Notes: generated from the letters alone by a model not told the origin. DNA of 64,000 nucleotides from Nibrella saemangeumensis (GCF_039541915.1 NZ_BAABHD010000010.1:62001-126000), one strand, 5' to 3'; shown: positions 50,238-61,031, numbered from the stretch's first letter. Translations and numbers: made by a program.

Positions 50238-53200
50238 ATGCGCTTTTTCTACGTACTGATACTTTTGCCATTTATATCGCTGGCTCAACCGAAAGGCTGG
50301 CAGGAACTCACCATTTCCGACGGTTTGTCACAAGGCATGGTATTCGATCTCCGGCAGGACCGGCACGGCTTCATCTGGATTGGCACTAAAGACGGTCTGA
50401 ACCGCTACGATGGCTATAATTTTAAAGTTTTCACGCATGACCCCTACAATGCCTACAGCCTATCGGAAAATTCCTGTTCGGCTCTGCTGATCGACCGGCA
50501 CCAGCGCCTTTGGGTCGGTACAAGCAACAAAGGCCTCAATCTGTTCGACGACCGGAGCCAGCGGTTTTACCATATTGACATCAGCGACCAACTGGCCTCC
50601 AGTGATAGCAATTACGAGATCACACTGCTGGCCGAAGATCCCGACGGTAACATCTGGGTGGGTACCGATGAAAACAAGTTGTTCCGGGTCACCTTGCCCG
50701 ATTCATGGCGGGAGCACTTTCCCAGAGATCCAGATATTACCCGGCAGGTGCAGATCCGGTATGTATCGCTGGTTGATGCCGGCGTAGCCAAGAATCGACT
50801 GACGCATTACCTCAATTTTCATTCCGATGGCTCAGCGTTGGTGGGCACTACCAATGGCGTTTTTTCAATCAACTGGCGACACCCGGCCAATGCTAAGAGA
50901 CTCCTGTTCGCTGCTGAATTTTTAGATCTTCACGCCGTATACGAAGATAGTAGGCAGGGCTATCGCTTTGCGTCCGGCAGCGATAAGATCATTGGCTGGT
51001 ATCAGGGTAAACAGAAGCCTATTGCCCTGCCCGAACAAAAGAACTTTTCGGTCCGGATAAAAGCCATCGACACGCAAACGGTAGCCGTTGCCACTCCACA
51101 TTTTCTGTGGCTGATGTCGCCCGCCGAACTCTTCCGGCAGGATAGCCTGACCATCCGGAACGCCTACTCGGTAATTCCTTCCGGGGTGTATACGGTCACA
51201 AGTATATTAAAAGACAGAACCGGTAATCTCTGGCTGGGCACGAGCGGGTACGGGCTCCGGAAGTTCAACCCAAAAGTCAAACAATTTCGGGTATACCTGC
51301 CCGGTACCACACTCTCCAGCCTGTACACAGACCAGCAGGGACGAACCTATATACGTTACCAGTTTGCATACGCTCAACTCGACCGGGCTACTAACCGGAT
51401 GGTGCCTTTTCTGAGCAATACCCTGCCCGAAGCCGACAGACGGCAGCGCTATCTGATTCAGGACCGCCAGGGAATATTTTGGGTGTCTAACGTCCATTTT
51501 GAAACGAATGAGCAGCATTTATTTAAATTCTCAACAAACTGGCAGTTGCTGAAAAAATACCCGCTGCCGGGAGGAAGTAGGTTTGGTTTTTACGGAAATC
51601 AGACGATCGTAGACCGGGACGGTAATCTCTGGATTGGCGCCACCAACGGGCACCTGCTGCGCTTTAAACCGGAGCAGGAAACCTTTGAGGTGTTCAGCTA
51701 TAAAGCGATACTGCCCCTTGGCGGTGCCGATGTGGAGACCTATGCCTTGTATCAGGACCGGCAGGAGACCTTTTGGCTCGGTACGCAAAAGGGGCTCATT
51801 AAGGTGGTAAACCCTCGGACCAAACCTGCCTTCACCATCTACCGGAATTCAAAATCGGACCGTCGGAGTCTGAGCAACGATTTTGTGCTAAGTGTCATCG
51901 ACGATCCTCATCAGCCCGATCGTTACCTCTGGATAGGGACTAAAGGCGGTGGGCTGGAGCGGCTGAACAAGCAAACCGGCGAGTTTGATCACTTCACGGA
52001 AGCGCATGGACTGCCCAACAAAGTCGTGTACGGCATACTGGTTGATGAACGCAACAATCTGTGGATGAGTACCAACCGGGGCCTTGCTCAGCTTAACCCA
52101 AAGACTCTGACATTTCAGGCCTATACAAAAGCAGATGGGCTGCAGGATGATGAATTCAACACGGCCTCCTACTTTAAATCCAGTGCTGGAGAACTGCTGT
52201 TTGGGGGGGTAAATGGCCTGACGGCGTTTCGGGTCCGCGATATTACAGGGTCAAATCAGAATAAACCCGCTGCCATTATTATTGGGTTGAAAGTTAATAA
52301 CAAACCGGTTGAGGTAGGGCAGGCCAACAACCTGCTGAACACCGGCATCGAGTATACCCGCACGCTCAATCTGGCGTACAACCAGAACCTGCTGACGTTT
52401 GAATTCGGCGTAATGGATTTTGCCAATCCCGCCAAGAACCACTACCGCTACCGGCTGAAAGGAGTTGATGACGAGTGGATAGACGCTGGTACTAACCGGT
52501 TTGCTAACTATGCGCAACTGGATCCCGGCGATTATACGCTTCAAATGAGTGGTTCGGCCGATGGCGGTGTGTGGAGTAATCCGGTTGAACTACAGATCCG
52601 GATACATCCGCCGTTTTACCGCACGTGGTGGGCCTATCTGGTCTATATGCTTGTACTATCAGTGAGCGGCTGGCAGTTGTACCGGTTTCAGATGCAGCGG
52701 CTGCTCCTGCAGCAGCAGGTCGTTTACGAGCAAAAAGAGGCTGGCCGGCTGGCTGAGTTAGACAAGCTGAAGACGCAGTTTTTTGCCAATATCTCCCACG
52801 AGTTTCGTACGCCACTTACACTGATTCTTGGACCAATGGAGCAGATTGTTCAGGAGTATGCGCAGGATAAACGGTTTCCGCTGATCCAGCGTAATGCGAA
52901 CCGCCTGCTGAGTCTGATCAACCAGATTCTTGATTTGAATAAGCTGGAAGCCGGGCAGCTCAGGTCCGAACCGGAGCGTGGAGATTTGGCGGCTTTCTGT
53001 CAAACGGTGGCCGGGTCGTTTGCCTCTCTGGCCGAAAGTCGCCAGATTCAATTCACCTTTACCCAGAACGAGCCTGCGATCTGGGCAGAGTTTGACCGAG
53101 ATAAGCTGGAGAAAATAATAACCAACCTGCTGTCGAACGCCCTTAAATTCACTCTCTCCGGAAATCAGGTGCGGATGGCGGTATACTACCCGCCTGCCGG

Positions 53201-54326
53201 TTCGCCGGGGATGATGCAGGTTACCGTTGAGGACACCGGCATTGGTATGGCTAATCAGCATCTGGTACACATTTTTGATCGATTCTACCAGATTAACGGT
53301 GAAGTCAGCCGGTACTACGAAGGTACGGGTATCGGGCTGGCGCTGACGAGTGAACTGGTGAAGGTGCTGGGGGGAACGATACAGGCATCCAGCGCAGAGG
53401 GGGTTGGTACTATCTTTACCGTCAGTCTGCCTATAGAATGGTCGCAGACTGACCTTCAACCAACTCCTCCTCCGGTGAGCGCGTTCCCTGAGTCTGTCCT
53501 GTTCCAGGCCCCTCCGGCTGCTGGTCCGGCACCGGTGCCGGCTACAGAAAACATCATGCTCATAATCGACGATAATGCCGATATGAGGGCCTATATACGA
53601 AGTATTTTTGAAGCAGATTACCGCGTTGTGGAAGCGGAGGACGGTCAGGCCGGTTTAGCGACCGCGACCGACAGTCTGCCCGACATCATTATTTGTGATT
53701 TAATGATGCCTCGACTGGATGGCTTTGGGTTCTGTAAAGCGCTGAAAACGCAGGAGGTCACCAGCCATATACCGGTGGTTATGCTTACCGCTAAAGCGGC
53801 CGTTGAGGACCGCATTGAAGGGTTCGGACTAGGTGCTGACGATTACCTGACCAAGCCCTTTCACCAGGCCGAGCTGCAGGCCAGGGTGCGCAATCTGATT
53901 GAGCAGCGCCGGCGGCTGTACCAGCGCTTTGCGGTAAAAGTGCCGGAGGCAGTCTCTGTACCGGAACCTGCCGGGCCGGTGCGGCTTGCGGCCGAACAGC
54001 AGTTTCTTGACCGGCTTACGGCGGCTGTACTGGCCCACCTCGACAATGCCGATTTTAGCGTTGAGAACCTGGCCGAGAGCGTTAACCTGAGTCGGGTGCA
54101 ACTCCACCGTAAGCTAAAAGCGCTTACTAACACGACCGCGACCGACTTTATACGATACATCCGGCTGGCAAAGGCTGCCGAATTCCTGCGGACGGGCAAT
54201 CAAAGTGTAACGCAGGTAGCTTATGCCGTTGGCTTTGCCAACCTCTCGTATTTTGCCAAAATGTTTCAGGAACAGTACGGGAAATTGCCTTCCGAATACG
54301 CCAGGGCCACGGCATCGTCTGGGTAA
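50238..54326 (+). CDS. Hybrid two-component regulator (propeller, kinase, receiver, AraC)
   Basis: 1362 residues; signal peptide MRFFYVLILLPFISLAQ supports the ATG at 50238. About residues 25-690 form two-component-regulator propeller repeats (for example WIGTKDGLNRYDGY, LWVGTSNKGLNLFD), then a Y_Y_Y domain (about 715-785) and one transmembrane helix near 796-818. HisKA has His854 in ISHEFRTPLT; the HATPase domain follows (NLLSNALKF, GTGIGLALTSELV). The receiver has phospho-Asp near 1154 (IICDLMMPRLDGF), and an AraC-type HTH covers about 1280-1355. Such sensors detect a periplasmic compound, often a carbohydrate, and act directly on DNA. The targets are not obvious here. Confidence 0.95.
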   Translation: MRFFYVLILLPFISLAQPKGWQELTISDGLSQGMVFDLRQDRHGFIWIGTKDGLNRYDGYNFKVFTHDPYNAYSLSENSCSALLIDRHQRLWVGTSNKGLNLFDDRSQRFYHIDISDQLASSDSNYEITLLAEDPDGNIWVGTDENKLFRVTLPDSWREHFPRDPDITRQVQIRYVSLVDAGVAKNRLTHYLNFHSDGSALVGTTNGVFSINWRHPANAKRLLFAAEFLDLHAVYEDSRQGYRFASGSDKIIGWYQGKQKPIALPEQKNFSVRIKAIDTQTVAVATPHFLWLMSPAELFRQDSLTIRNAYSVIPSGVYTVTSILKDRTGNLWLGTSGYGLRKFNPKVKQFRVYLPGTTLSSLYTDQQGRTYIRYQFAYAQLDRATNRMVPFLSNTLPEADRRQRYLIQDRQGIFWVSNVHFETNEQHLFKFSTNWQLLKKYPLPGGSRFGFYGNQTIVDRDGNLWIGATNGHLLRFKPEQETFEVFSYKAILPLGGADVETYALYQDRQETFWLGTQKGLIKVVNPRTKPAFTIYRNSKSDRRSLSNDFVLSVIDDPHQPDRYLWIGTKGGGLERLNKQTGEFDHFTEAHGLPNKVVYGILVDERNNLWMSTNRGLAQLNPKTLTFQAYTKADGLQDDEFNTASYFKSSAGELLFGGVNGLTAFRVRDITGSNQNKPAAIIIGLKVNNKPVEVGQANNLLNTGIEYTRTLNLAYNQNLLTFEFGVMDFANPAKNHYRYRLKGVDDEWIDAGTNRFANYAQLDPGDYTLQMSGSADGGVWSNPVELQIRIHPPFYRTWWAYLVYMLVLSVSGWQLYRFQMQRLLLQQQVVYEQKEAGRLAELDKLKTQFFANISHEFRTPLTLILGPMEQIVQEYAQDKRFPLIQRNANRLLSLINQILDLNKLEAGQLRSEPERGDLAAFCQTVAGSFASLAESRQIQFTFTQNEPAIWAEFDRDKLEKIITNLLSNALKFTLSGNQVRMAVYYPPAGSPGMMQVTVEDTGIGMANQHLVHIFDRFYQINGEVSRYYEGTGIGLALTSELVKVLGGTIQASSAEGVGTIFTVSLPIEWSQTDLQPTPPPVSAFPESVLFQAPPAAGPAPVPATENIMLIIDDNADMRAYIRSIFEADYRVVEAEDGQAGLATATDSLPDIIICDLMMPRLDGFGFCKALKTQEVTSHIPVVMLTAKAAVEDRIEGFGLGADDYLTKPFHQAELQARVRNLIEQRRRLYQRFAVKVPEAVSVPEPAGPVRLAAEQQFLDRLTAAVLAHLDNADFSVENLAESVNLSRVQLHRKLKALTNTTATDFIRYIRLAKAAEFLRTGNQSVTQVAYAVGFANLSYFAKMFQEQYGKLPSEYARATASSG

Positions 54327-54376
54327 GTTGTTGTCCTCCGCCGGTGCGCAGAGAATTTTAGGGTAACTTCTACAGC

Positions 54377-54401
54377 AAGTCCGGGAAACCGGACTTTTTT
54401 T
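54377..54401 (+). terminator. Terminator of the hybrid regulator
   Basis: AAGTCCGG, GNRA-type loop GAAA, CCGGACTT, then TTTTT. A perfect 8-bp stem followed by a T run, 50 bp after the stop codon. Confidence 0.93.
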
Positions 54402-54525
54402 ACGCCGGTGTAACGTGTCTGTTAATCAATGAAACGAGAAGGTTAGCGCTCAGGTAAAATTACGCGGTACTTGCAGGAGTAATTAACACTACTCAATTCG
54501 GTACTAAACACCCCTCTTTATCGTT

Positions 54526-55014
54526 ATGAACAGCCCCTGCAAATCCCTGCTTCGCTTTCTGTTGCCAGCTACCTTCTGCCTGATGAGTATCTGTTTTCAA
54601 ACGTTTGCCCAGCTTGCCCATCATGTAGAAAAAGACAAACTATCCTCCTCATTGGAAATGCCTGCGGAGCCTGCGTCGGTGCAGGCTCCGCAACCGTTGA
54701 CCGACTATGCTCCCAATACAAATGCGCCGTTCTTTCCGGGTGGTCAGCAAGCCCTGCAGCGTTATTTGAAACAGCTAGACCTATACCCCCGTCAGGCGCG
54801 GATGAGCCAGCGCGAAGGTACTGTACTGGTGCAGTGCCGGGTGATGGCTACCGGAGAACTGTGCGAGGTTAGGGTGGTACGATCAGCCGGGACCTTGCTT
54901 GACCAGGCTGCCATACAGGCCGTGGAGCAGATGCCCCGGTGGTATCCGGCGCACCGGGCCGGGTCGGCGGTTGCCAGTCTGATGATACTGCCAATCACGT
55001 TTCGGGTCGACTAA
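54526..55014 (+). CDS. TonB C-terminal-domain periplasmic protein
   Basis: 162 residues with a signal peptide (FLLPATFCLMSICFQTFAQ). The C-terminal ~90 residues form a TonB-type domain: FFPGGQQALQRYL, ARMSQREGTVLVQCRVM, VVRSAGTLLDQAAIQAVEQMPRW, LPITFRVD. It lacks the TonB membrane anchor and the proline-rich spacer, so it is probably a free periplasmic TonB-domain protein rather than a true energy transducer. Its role is unknown; neighbours give no clear clue. Confidence 0.82.
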   Translation: MNSPCKSLLRFLLPATFCLMSICFQTFAQLAHHVEKDKLSSSLEMPAEPASVQAPQPLTDYAPNTNAPFFPGGQQALQRYLKQLDLYPRQARMSQREGTVLVQCRVMATGELCEVRVVRSAGTLLDQAAIQAVEQMPRWYPAHRAGSAVASLMILPITFRVD

Positions 55015-55206
55015 CCGGGTCCCACTACGCTATTTCTTACTTCACTTAGGACTATTTTCTGCTGTCCTAAGGCGTACACCCGTCGTCCGCAAACGGACAA
55101 TCAGCTGTTGTGCATACTGAGTAAAATCTCATTTCTGAGCGGCTGAGACGTTTGCCTGCAATTGGCAATGTATTTGCTCAGCAAAATTGAATTATATGCT
55201 AGACCC

Positions 55207-55545
55207 ATGAAACGGACCTACTTAGGCGAGTTTGAAGAAATTGTGCTGCTGCTGGTAGCGAGTATGGACGGGGAGGCCTATGGCGTTGCCCTCACCCATA
55301 AGATAAACGAGGAAACCGACCGCTCGGTGCGGCTCAACCAGGTACACGGGGCCTTGCATCGCCTGGAAGAGAAAGGTATGGTGGCCTCACGGCTTGGCGA
55401 CCCGACTCCGGAGCGTGGTGGTCGTCGGAAACTATTGTTCACGGCGACGGCTTACGGTTACCGCACGTTACAGGACATTAAGGCTGTGCGGGCGCAGTTG
55501 TGGAGTGCGGTACCTGCTAACCCTAAACTCGCCACCAGCCTATGA
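55207..55545 (+). CDS. PadR-family transcriptional regulator
   Basis: 112 residues from the ATG at 55207. A winged helix begins MKRTYLGEFEEIVLLL, continues YGVALTHKINEE and has the recognition segment VRLNQVHGALHRLEEKGMVASR, then GGRRKLLFTATAYGYRTLQDI. The stop overlaps the first permease start (ATGA). PadR proteins repress adjacent export or stress genes. It probably controls the two permeases. A further in-frame ATG 45 bp upstream is less likely. Confidence 0.92.
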   Translation: MKRTYLGEFEEIVLLLVASMDGEAYGVALTHKINEETDRSVRLNQVHGALHRLEEKGMVASRLGDPTPERGGRRKLLFTATAYGYRTLQDIKAVRAQLWSAVPANPKLATSL

Positions 55546-58244
55546 GCAAGTCTACTCATAAAATGCCCCAACCCCCACGTTCGGCCGACCGACTGCTGGA
55601 ATGGTTTTGTGCTCCGCACCTGCTGGAAGCCCTACAGGGAGATCTTCACGAGGAGTTTGCCTACCAGGTTGAACGCGTTGGTGAGCGAAGAGCCCGCTGG
55701 CGTTACTGGTTGGATGTGCTGGGGTTTGTTCGGCCCTTTGCCATCAAGCGTAAACGAAACGAATATCCACAACCATTTCTCCTTAATCCTGCCATGCTTC
55801 AAAATTATCTGAGAACAGCTTTCCGAAATCTTGCCAAACATCGGGTTAGTACGCTCATTAACCTGTTGGGGCTTACGATAGGGGTAACAGCTTGTCTGGT
55901 AATCTATGTCATTACCAGCTTTGAGCTAAGTTTTGATACCTTTCACCCGGACAGTGAACGTATTTACCGGGTCGTAGGAAAGGCCAGAATGGGTAAGTCC
56001 ATCGATGACCAGCTTATAGGGTTCATACCACGGGCAACCCCCAAAGCCATTCGGGAAGAGATACCTGGACTGGAGACGGTGGCGGCTTTTCACAATCTAA
56101 GCTCTCACGTTCTTGTTCCCGATAGTACGCAGGAAATGAATCGTTTCGACGAAAAAACCTTGGGAACAGACCAGGCGCAAATCATCCTTGCCGAACCGCA
56201 GTACTTCGATATTTTTCGGTACGAATGGCTGGCTGGCAACCCTCAAACCGCTCTTAACGACCCGTTTAAGGTGGTACTGTCGGAGCAAAAAGCCCGTACA
56301 TATTTCGGTGATATTCCGCTTACTTCCATGCTGGGTCGGGAGGTGATCTACCGCGATTCTGTTCGGACGACGGTGAGCGGCATTGTGAAGGAATGGACGC
56401 TCAACACCGATTTTACCTTTACCGACTTTATTTCGGCCGCCACCATTCGCGCTAGTTTACTTAAGCGGGAAATCAACCTCGATGAGTGGAATGATATCTG
56501 GTCGGCTTCGCAAGTATTTGTGAAGCTGGATAAAGGTGCCGTGCCCTCCGATGTTAACGCCCGGTTATTTGCCTTTTCCCAAAAACATTTTGGACCAAAG
56601 CAGGGAACTGGAGACTTCCGTATCGTACCAGTACTACAACCGCTCGCAGATCTTCACTTTAATGCCGCCTATCAGGATAATTATTCAAGAAAGGCACATC
56701 TGCCAACGCTCTATGGCCTAATGGGGGTGGCGGTATTCATTCTGCTCATTGCGGCCATCAACTTTATCAACCTGGCTACTGCTCAATCGGTACATAGAAC
56801 CCGGGAGGTAGGGATGCGTAAAGTGCTAGGGGGCAGTCGGATAAGCCTGCTTGCACAGTTTATCAGTGAAACGTTTATTCTGACGATACTGGCTGTTGGC
56901 ATCGCCCTGTTGCTGACTAAACCGGTTCTTTCAGCTTATCAGGCGTTTATTCCCAAGGGCCTTGTATTCATGGTATTTAATCCGCCGATCCTGCTTTTCC
57001 TGCTAGCCATAATCCTAATCACTACCCTGCTCTCTGGCTTCTATCCTGCCTGGATTTTATCGGCCCGTCAGCCCGCCCATGCGTTGAAAGGTCATTCCGG
57101 ACTAATGGGTAACCAGAAAAGTTACCTGCGTCAGGGATTAATCGTTTTTCAGTTTACGGTATCACTGGTGTTTATTATTGGAACCATCATGGTTAGTCGC
57201 CAGCTTAATTTTATACGTGATAAAGATCTGGGTTTCTCGACCGACGCCATTGTCCTGATTGATACCCCGCACGATGACAAAAGTGCAGTACTTGCGCAGA
57301 AAATCAGGCAGCTTTCCGGTATTGACCGGGTGGCTATGCAATGGTTTCCGCCGATGGGAGAGGGCTATATGCTCACAAAACTTAAGTACAAGGGCGCTAC
57401 GGAAATCGAAACCGACGTATCGGCTAAGGTTGGCGACGAAAACTTCATTCCGCTTTATCAACTGCGGTTAGTTGCCGGGCGTAACTTTATGCCCACCGAT
57501 ACACTTCGGGAACTAATCATAAACCAGACCTATGCCAAAGCGCTCGGCTTTAAGCAACCCGCCGAGGCAGTCGGTAAACTCTTAAATTTCAACGGTAAAG
57601 ATTACCCTATTGCTGGGGTGGTCGCCGACTTTCACGAGGAAACACTACACCGGCCCATTCAGTCTACCTTCATCGCCTACATTCCGAACTTATCGAGGAA
57701 CATAGCTGTGAAGCTGACCACCAAAGGCCGGCAGCTAAGCGACGCCAAGATTACCTTAGCCGCCATTGAAAAAGCCTGGCAAGCCGTATATCCTGACGAG
57801 AAGTTTGCGTTTACTTTTCTCGATGATTCGATTGCCCGCTTGTATGAGAAGGATCAGAAAACGTCTCAACTCGTTAACACCGCGACCGCCGTTGCTATCC
57901 TGATTTCGTGCATGGGCCTGTTTGGACTGGCTATATTCACGGCTGAGCAGCGGACCAAAGAGATCGGTATCCGCAAGGTGCTGGGGGCGTCAGTTGCGAG
58001 CCTCGTTACCTTACTATCGGCTGATTTTGTCAAGTTGGTTGTCGTCGCCATTGGTATTGCCTCGCCCATTGCCTGGTACGCGACCGACCAATGGCTGCAG
58101 GACTTTGCCTACAAGGTAAACATTGAGTGGTGGGTGTTCGCGCTGGCGGGGCTGCTGGCAACGGGTATTGCCTTGCTCACCGTCAGCTTCCAGAGTATCC
58201 GGGCCGCGCTGACAAACCCGGTGAAGAGTTTAAGGAGTGAGTAA
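55542..58244 (+). CDS. FtsX/MacB-type ABC permease with PadR-associated N-terminal domain
   Basis: 900 residues. Residues about 12-75 form a short domain (ADRLLEWFCAPHLLEALQGDL) seen on permeases encoded next to PadR. The rest has two MacB-like periplasmic domains and two FtsX-type membrane blocks: one near residues 95-125, the central block with REVGMRKVLGGSRISL, and the C-terminal block with TKEIGIRKVLGASVASL. These permeases normally need a separate ATPase, which is not present here. Substrate is unknown. Overlaps padR by 4 bp. Confidence 0.9.
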   Translation: MSKSTHKMPQPPRSADRLLEWFCAPHLLEALQGDLHEEFAYQVERVGERRARWRYWLDVLGFVRPFAIKRKRNEYPQPFLLNPAMLQNYLRTAFRNLAKHRVSTLINLLGLTIGVTACLVIYVITSFELSFDTFHPDSERIYRVVGKARMGKSIDDQLIGFIPRATPKAIREEIPGLETVAAFHNLSSHVLVPDSTQEMNRFDEKTLGTDQAQIILAEPQYFDIFRYEWLAGNPQTALNDPFKVVLSEQKARTYFGDIPLTSMLGREVIYRDSVRTTVSGIVKEWTLNTDFTFTDFISAATIRASLLKREINLDEWNDIWSASQVFVKLDKGAVPSDVNARLFAFSQKHFGPKQGTGDFRIVPVLQPLADLHFNAAYQDNYSRKAHLPTLYGLMGVAVFILLIAAINFINLATAQSVHRTREVGMRKVLGGSRISLLAQFISETFILTILAVGIALLLTKPVLSAYQAFIPKGLVFMVFNPPILLFLLAIILITTLLSGFYPAWILSARQPAHALKGHSGLMGNQKSYLRQGLIVFQFTVSLVFIIGTIMVSRQLNFIRDKDLGFSTDAIVLIDTPHDDKSAVLAQKIRQLSGIDRVAMQWFPPMGEGYMLTKLKYKGATEIETDVSAKVGDENFIPLYQLRLVAGRNFMPTDTLRELIINQTYAKALGFKQPAEAVGKLLNFNGKDYPIAGVVADFHEETLHRPIQSTFIAYIPNLSRNIAVKLTTKGRQLSDAKITLAAIEKAWQAVYPDEKFAFTFLDDSIARLYEKDQKTSQLVNTATAVAILISCMGLFGLAIFTAEQRTKEIGIRKVLGASVASLVTLLSADFVKLVVVAIGIASPIAWYATDQWLQDFAYKVNIEWWVFALAGLLATGIALLTVSFQSIRAALTNPVKSLRSE

Positions 58245-58291
58245 ATTCGAGTTGGGGCAACTTACTCGAATCAAGAATAACAAAATTCGCC

Positions 58292-60970
58292 ATGACTCGC
58301 ACCGGAACGCCCGAACCCCGCCATGAGCCTCCACGCGTAGCCGACCGGCTGCTGGAATGGTTTGTGGCTCCGCACCTGCTGGAAGCCTTACAGGGTGATT
58401 TGCACGAAGAGTTTGCCTATCAGGTCGACCTGATAGGTACACGCCGGGCCCGATGGCGCTACTGGCGGGATGTGCTGGGGTTTGTCCGGCCCTTTGCTAT
58501 CCGGCGTAAACAAGCTGACTATCCATACCTAAATTTTACCGATATGCTACGCAATTATGTCAAAATCGCCTTCCGGCATCTCTGGAAAAGTAAAGAATAT
58601 GCCACCATCAACGTGGTGGGTTTGGGCGCAGCCTTCTGTATCAGCGTCTTTCTGTTCCTGACGGCCTATCTGCAACTGACCTACGATTCGTTCCATGAGG
58701 ACGCAGACCGTATTTTCAAGGTGTATTCCTTTGCCAACGATCCGGAACAACCTACCAAAACGGGGGCAATGCCTCTGCCTCTGCAACCGGCCCTGAAAGC
58801 CGAGTTCCCCGAACTGGAGGCCGTCACCCGTGTATTGACCATAAAGAATTCGGCAGAGTACGACGGAAAGTACCTCGACAAAATTGTCACGGCGGTTGAT
58901 CCGGATTTTCTGACGCTATTCTCTTTTCCACTTATAAAGGGTACCCGGGAAACCGCCCTGAGCGAGTTGAGCAGCGTGGTGTTGAGCGAGCGTATGGCCG
59001 AAAATATCTTTGGGCGTAGCGAACCCATGGGTAAACACATTCGCATCCACAGCAACGGCCAGCCGAAAGAGTATATAGTTACCGGTATTGCCAGGGAGGC
59101 ACCGACTAACTCAACCATTCATTTTGATGCACTGATCCGCATCGAAAACCTACCCGCTTACGCTGGTAGCAAAGCTAACTGGAGCGATAATTCATACCCG
59201 GTTTTTGTAAAGACGGCAGCGAACGTAGACCAGTCTGCTCTGGAAGAGCGGTTCAAAGCGTTCACTGCCAAATACTTTCCTGACCGGCAGAAAGAACTGA
59301 AATCCAAAGGGGCACGGCCAGACTCCTGTGGCGATGTATTCGCGCTACGTCTGGATAAACTAACTGATATTCACTTTGACCGGAAGTCGGCGGATCAGAA
59401 AGGTACGCCGGTGGCGGTGGTCTATGTGCTGCTGGGTATGGTAGCCTTCATTCTGCTGATTGCCTGCATCAACTTCATCAACCTGAGTATAGCCCGCTCC
59501 TTCAAACGCGCCCGGGAAGTTGGGGTTCGTAAATCGCTGGGAGCGCTTCGAGGAGAGTTGTTTGTTCAGATCTGGGGAGAGTCGACGCTGATTTGTTTTT
59601 TTGGTTTCGCGCTGGGGGCGTTGCTGGCTTACTTATTCCTGCCGGCTTTTAATGCCGTGTTCGGAGCCAAACTGGATTTAGCTTACGCCCTTCAACCAGG
59701 ATTTATCGGACTGATTATCGGTCTTTTTATCTTGGTCACCTTGCTGGCCGGCGGCTACCCAGCCTGGCAGATGGCGAAATTAAATACCGTGGAGGTACTG
59801 AAAGGCAAAGTGTCTATGAAACGGCCCGGCGTGTTGCGGAATGCGCTTATCGTTACGCAATTCAGCCTGTCGAGCCTGCTCATCTGCTGTACCGTTGTCG
59901 CCATGCAGCAGGTCAATCATCTACAGCGAAGCCCGGTAGGGTTTGATACCGAACAGATTATCAGCATTCCGGTTGGTGAGCAGGTAAACGGGCGGCAGGT
60001 GTTGCAGCGCTTACGCAACCGACTGGCTAATGATCCCGCGGTGCTGACCATTACGGGTGCGGGTGTCAATCTGGGCAGGGGTAAAGACCGGGTAATGTCG
60101 CGCTCGGTGCTCGGCTTCACCTACAAGGGCCGGCAAGTCTCTACCGATATGCTGCTGGTTGATTACGATTATTTCAAAACACTCAACATCAACATGCTGG
60201 CCGGACGGGATTTCAGCCCGGCGTATCCTGCCGATTCCGCCAATCGGATAATTGTGACCGAAAGCATGGCCAAACTGATCGGCGAAAAAAATCTGGTTGG
60301 TACCCTGCTGGGCGACGACTCAGATACGACCGGCACCAAATCGCAGATCATTGGCGTTGTGTCCGATTTTCAACTGTACTCGGTGGCCGACAAAGCCCGG
60401 CCGATTACCATACATCTCTCCGCCACGGAACCCATCCGGTACGTGTTTGTCCGGGTGGCACCGAATGACCTCATGCGATCGATGGACCGGATCAAACAGG
60501 TCTGGCGTGAGGTAGCCCCCCAATCGGAGTTTATGGGTTCTTTTTTGAACGAGAACGTAGCGGAATGGTACCAGAATGAAACCCAGCTCTCTCAGATATT
60601 CAGCCTGGCTGCCGGCATTGCTATTCTGCTGTCCTTCATCGGTTTGTTTGCCGTTGCGATTCTGGTCATTGAACAACGTACCAAGGAAATTGGAATTCGT
60701 AAAATACTAGGGTCGAGTATCTTCGGTATTGTTCTGCTGCTGTCGCGGGACTTTGTTAAACTGGTACTGATCGCCTTAGCTATTGCATTACCACTCGCTG
60801 GCTTTGGCCTGCAGCAATGGCTGAATAATTACGCTGTTCGCATCGAACTCAGTGGCTGGGTCTTTGCCGGTGTGGGGCTGGCGGCTATCCTGATTGCGCT
60901 GCTATCCGTCAGTTTCCAGACCGTAAAAGCGGCCCTGGCGAACCCCGTGAAGAGCTTACGTAGTGAGTGA
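58292..60970 (+). CDS. Second FtsX/MacB-type permease, paralogue of the preceding one
   Basis: 892 residues, same architecture: the N-terminal domain ADRLLEWFVAPHLLEALQGDL, four-helix membrane blocks and the central KRAREVGVRKSLGALRGEL and terminal TKEIGIRKILGSSIFG motifs. It starts 48 bp after the first. The N-terminal domain is far better conserved between the two copies than the rest (about 50 of 64 positions identical by eye), suggesting a shared function or gene conversion of that part. There is no ATPase gene in the window. Confidence 0.9.
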   Translation: MTRTGTPEPRHEPPRVADRLLEWFVAPHLLEALQGDLHEEFAYQVDLIGTRRARWRYWRDVLGFVRPFAIRRKQADYPYLNFTDMLRNYVKIAFRHLWKSKEYATINVVGLGAAFCISVFLFLTAYLQLTYDSFHEDADRIFKVYSFANDPEQPTKTGAMPLPLQPALKAEFPELEAVTRVLTIKNSAEYDGKYLDKIVTAVDPDFLTLFSFPLIKGTRETALSELSSVVLSERMAENIFGRSEPMGKHIRIHSNGQPKEYIVTGIAREAPTNSTIHFDALIRIENLPAYAGSKANWSDNSYPVFVKTAANVDQSALEERFKAFTAKYFPDRQKELKSKGARPDSCGDVFALRLDKLTDIHFDRKSADQKGTPVAVVYVLLGMVAFILLIACINFINLSIARSFKRAREVGVRKSLGALRGELFVQIWGESTLICFFGFALGALLAYLFLPAFNAVFGAKLDLAYALQPGFIGLIIGLFILVTLLAGGYPAWQMAKLNTVEVLKGKVSMKRPGVLRNALIVTQFSLSSLLICCTVVAMQQVNHLQRSPVGFDTEQIISIPVGEQVNGRQVLQRLRNRLANDPAVLTITGAGVNLGRGKDRVMSRSVLGFTYKGRQVSTDMLLVDYDYFKTLNINMLAGRDFSPAYPADSANRIIVTESMAKLIGEKNLVGTLLGDDSDTTGTKSQIIGVVSDFQLYSVADKARPITIHLSATEPIRYVFVRVAPNDLMRSMDRIKQVWREVAPQSEFMGSFLNENVAEWYQNETQLSQIFSLAAGIAILLSFIGLFAVAILVIEQRTKEIGIRKILGSSIFGIVLLLSRDFVKLVLIALAIALPLAGFGLQQWLNNYAVRIELSGWVFAGVGLAAILIALLSVSFQTVKAALANPVKSLRSE

Positions 60971-61031
60971 TAGGTATCCTGTTCGAAGTAAGGCTAGCGG
61001 TATAACGTGTAGTTTTATCCTGCCAGCTTTT

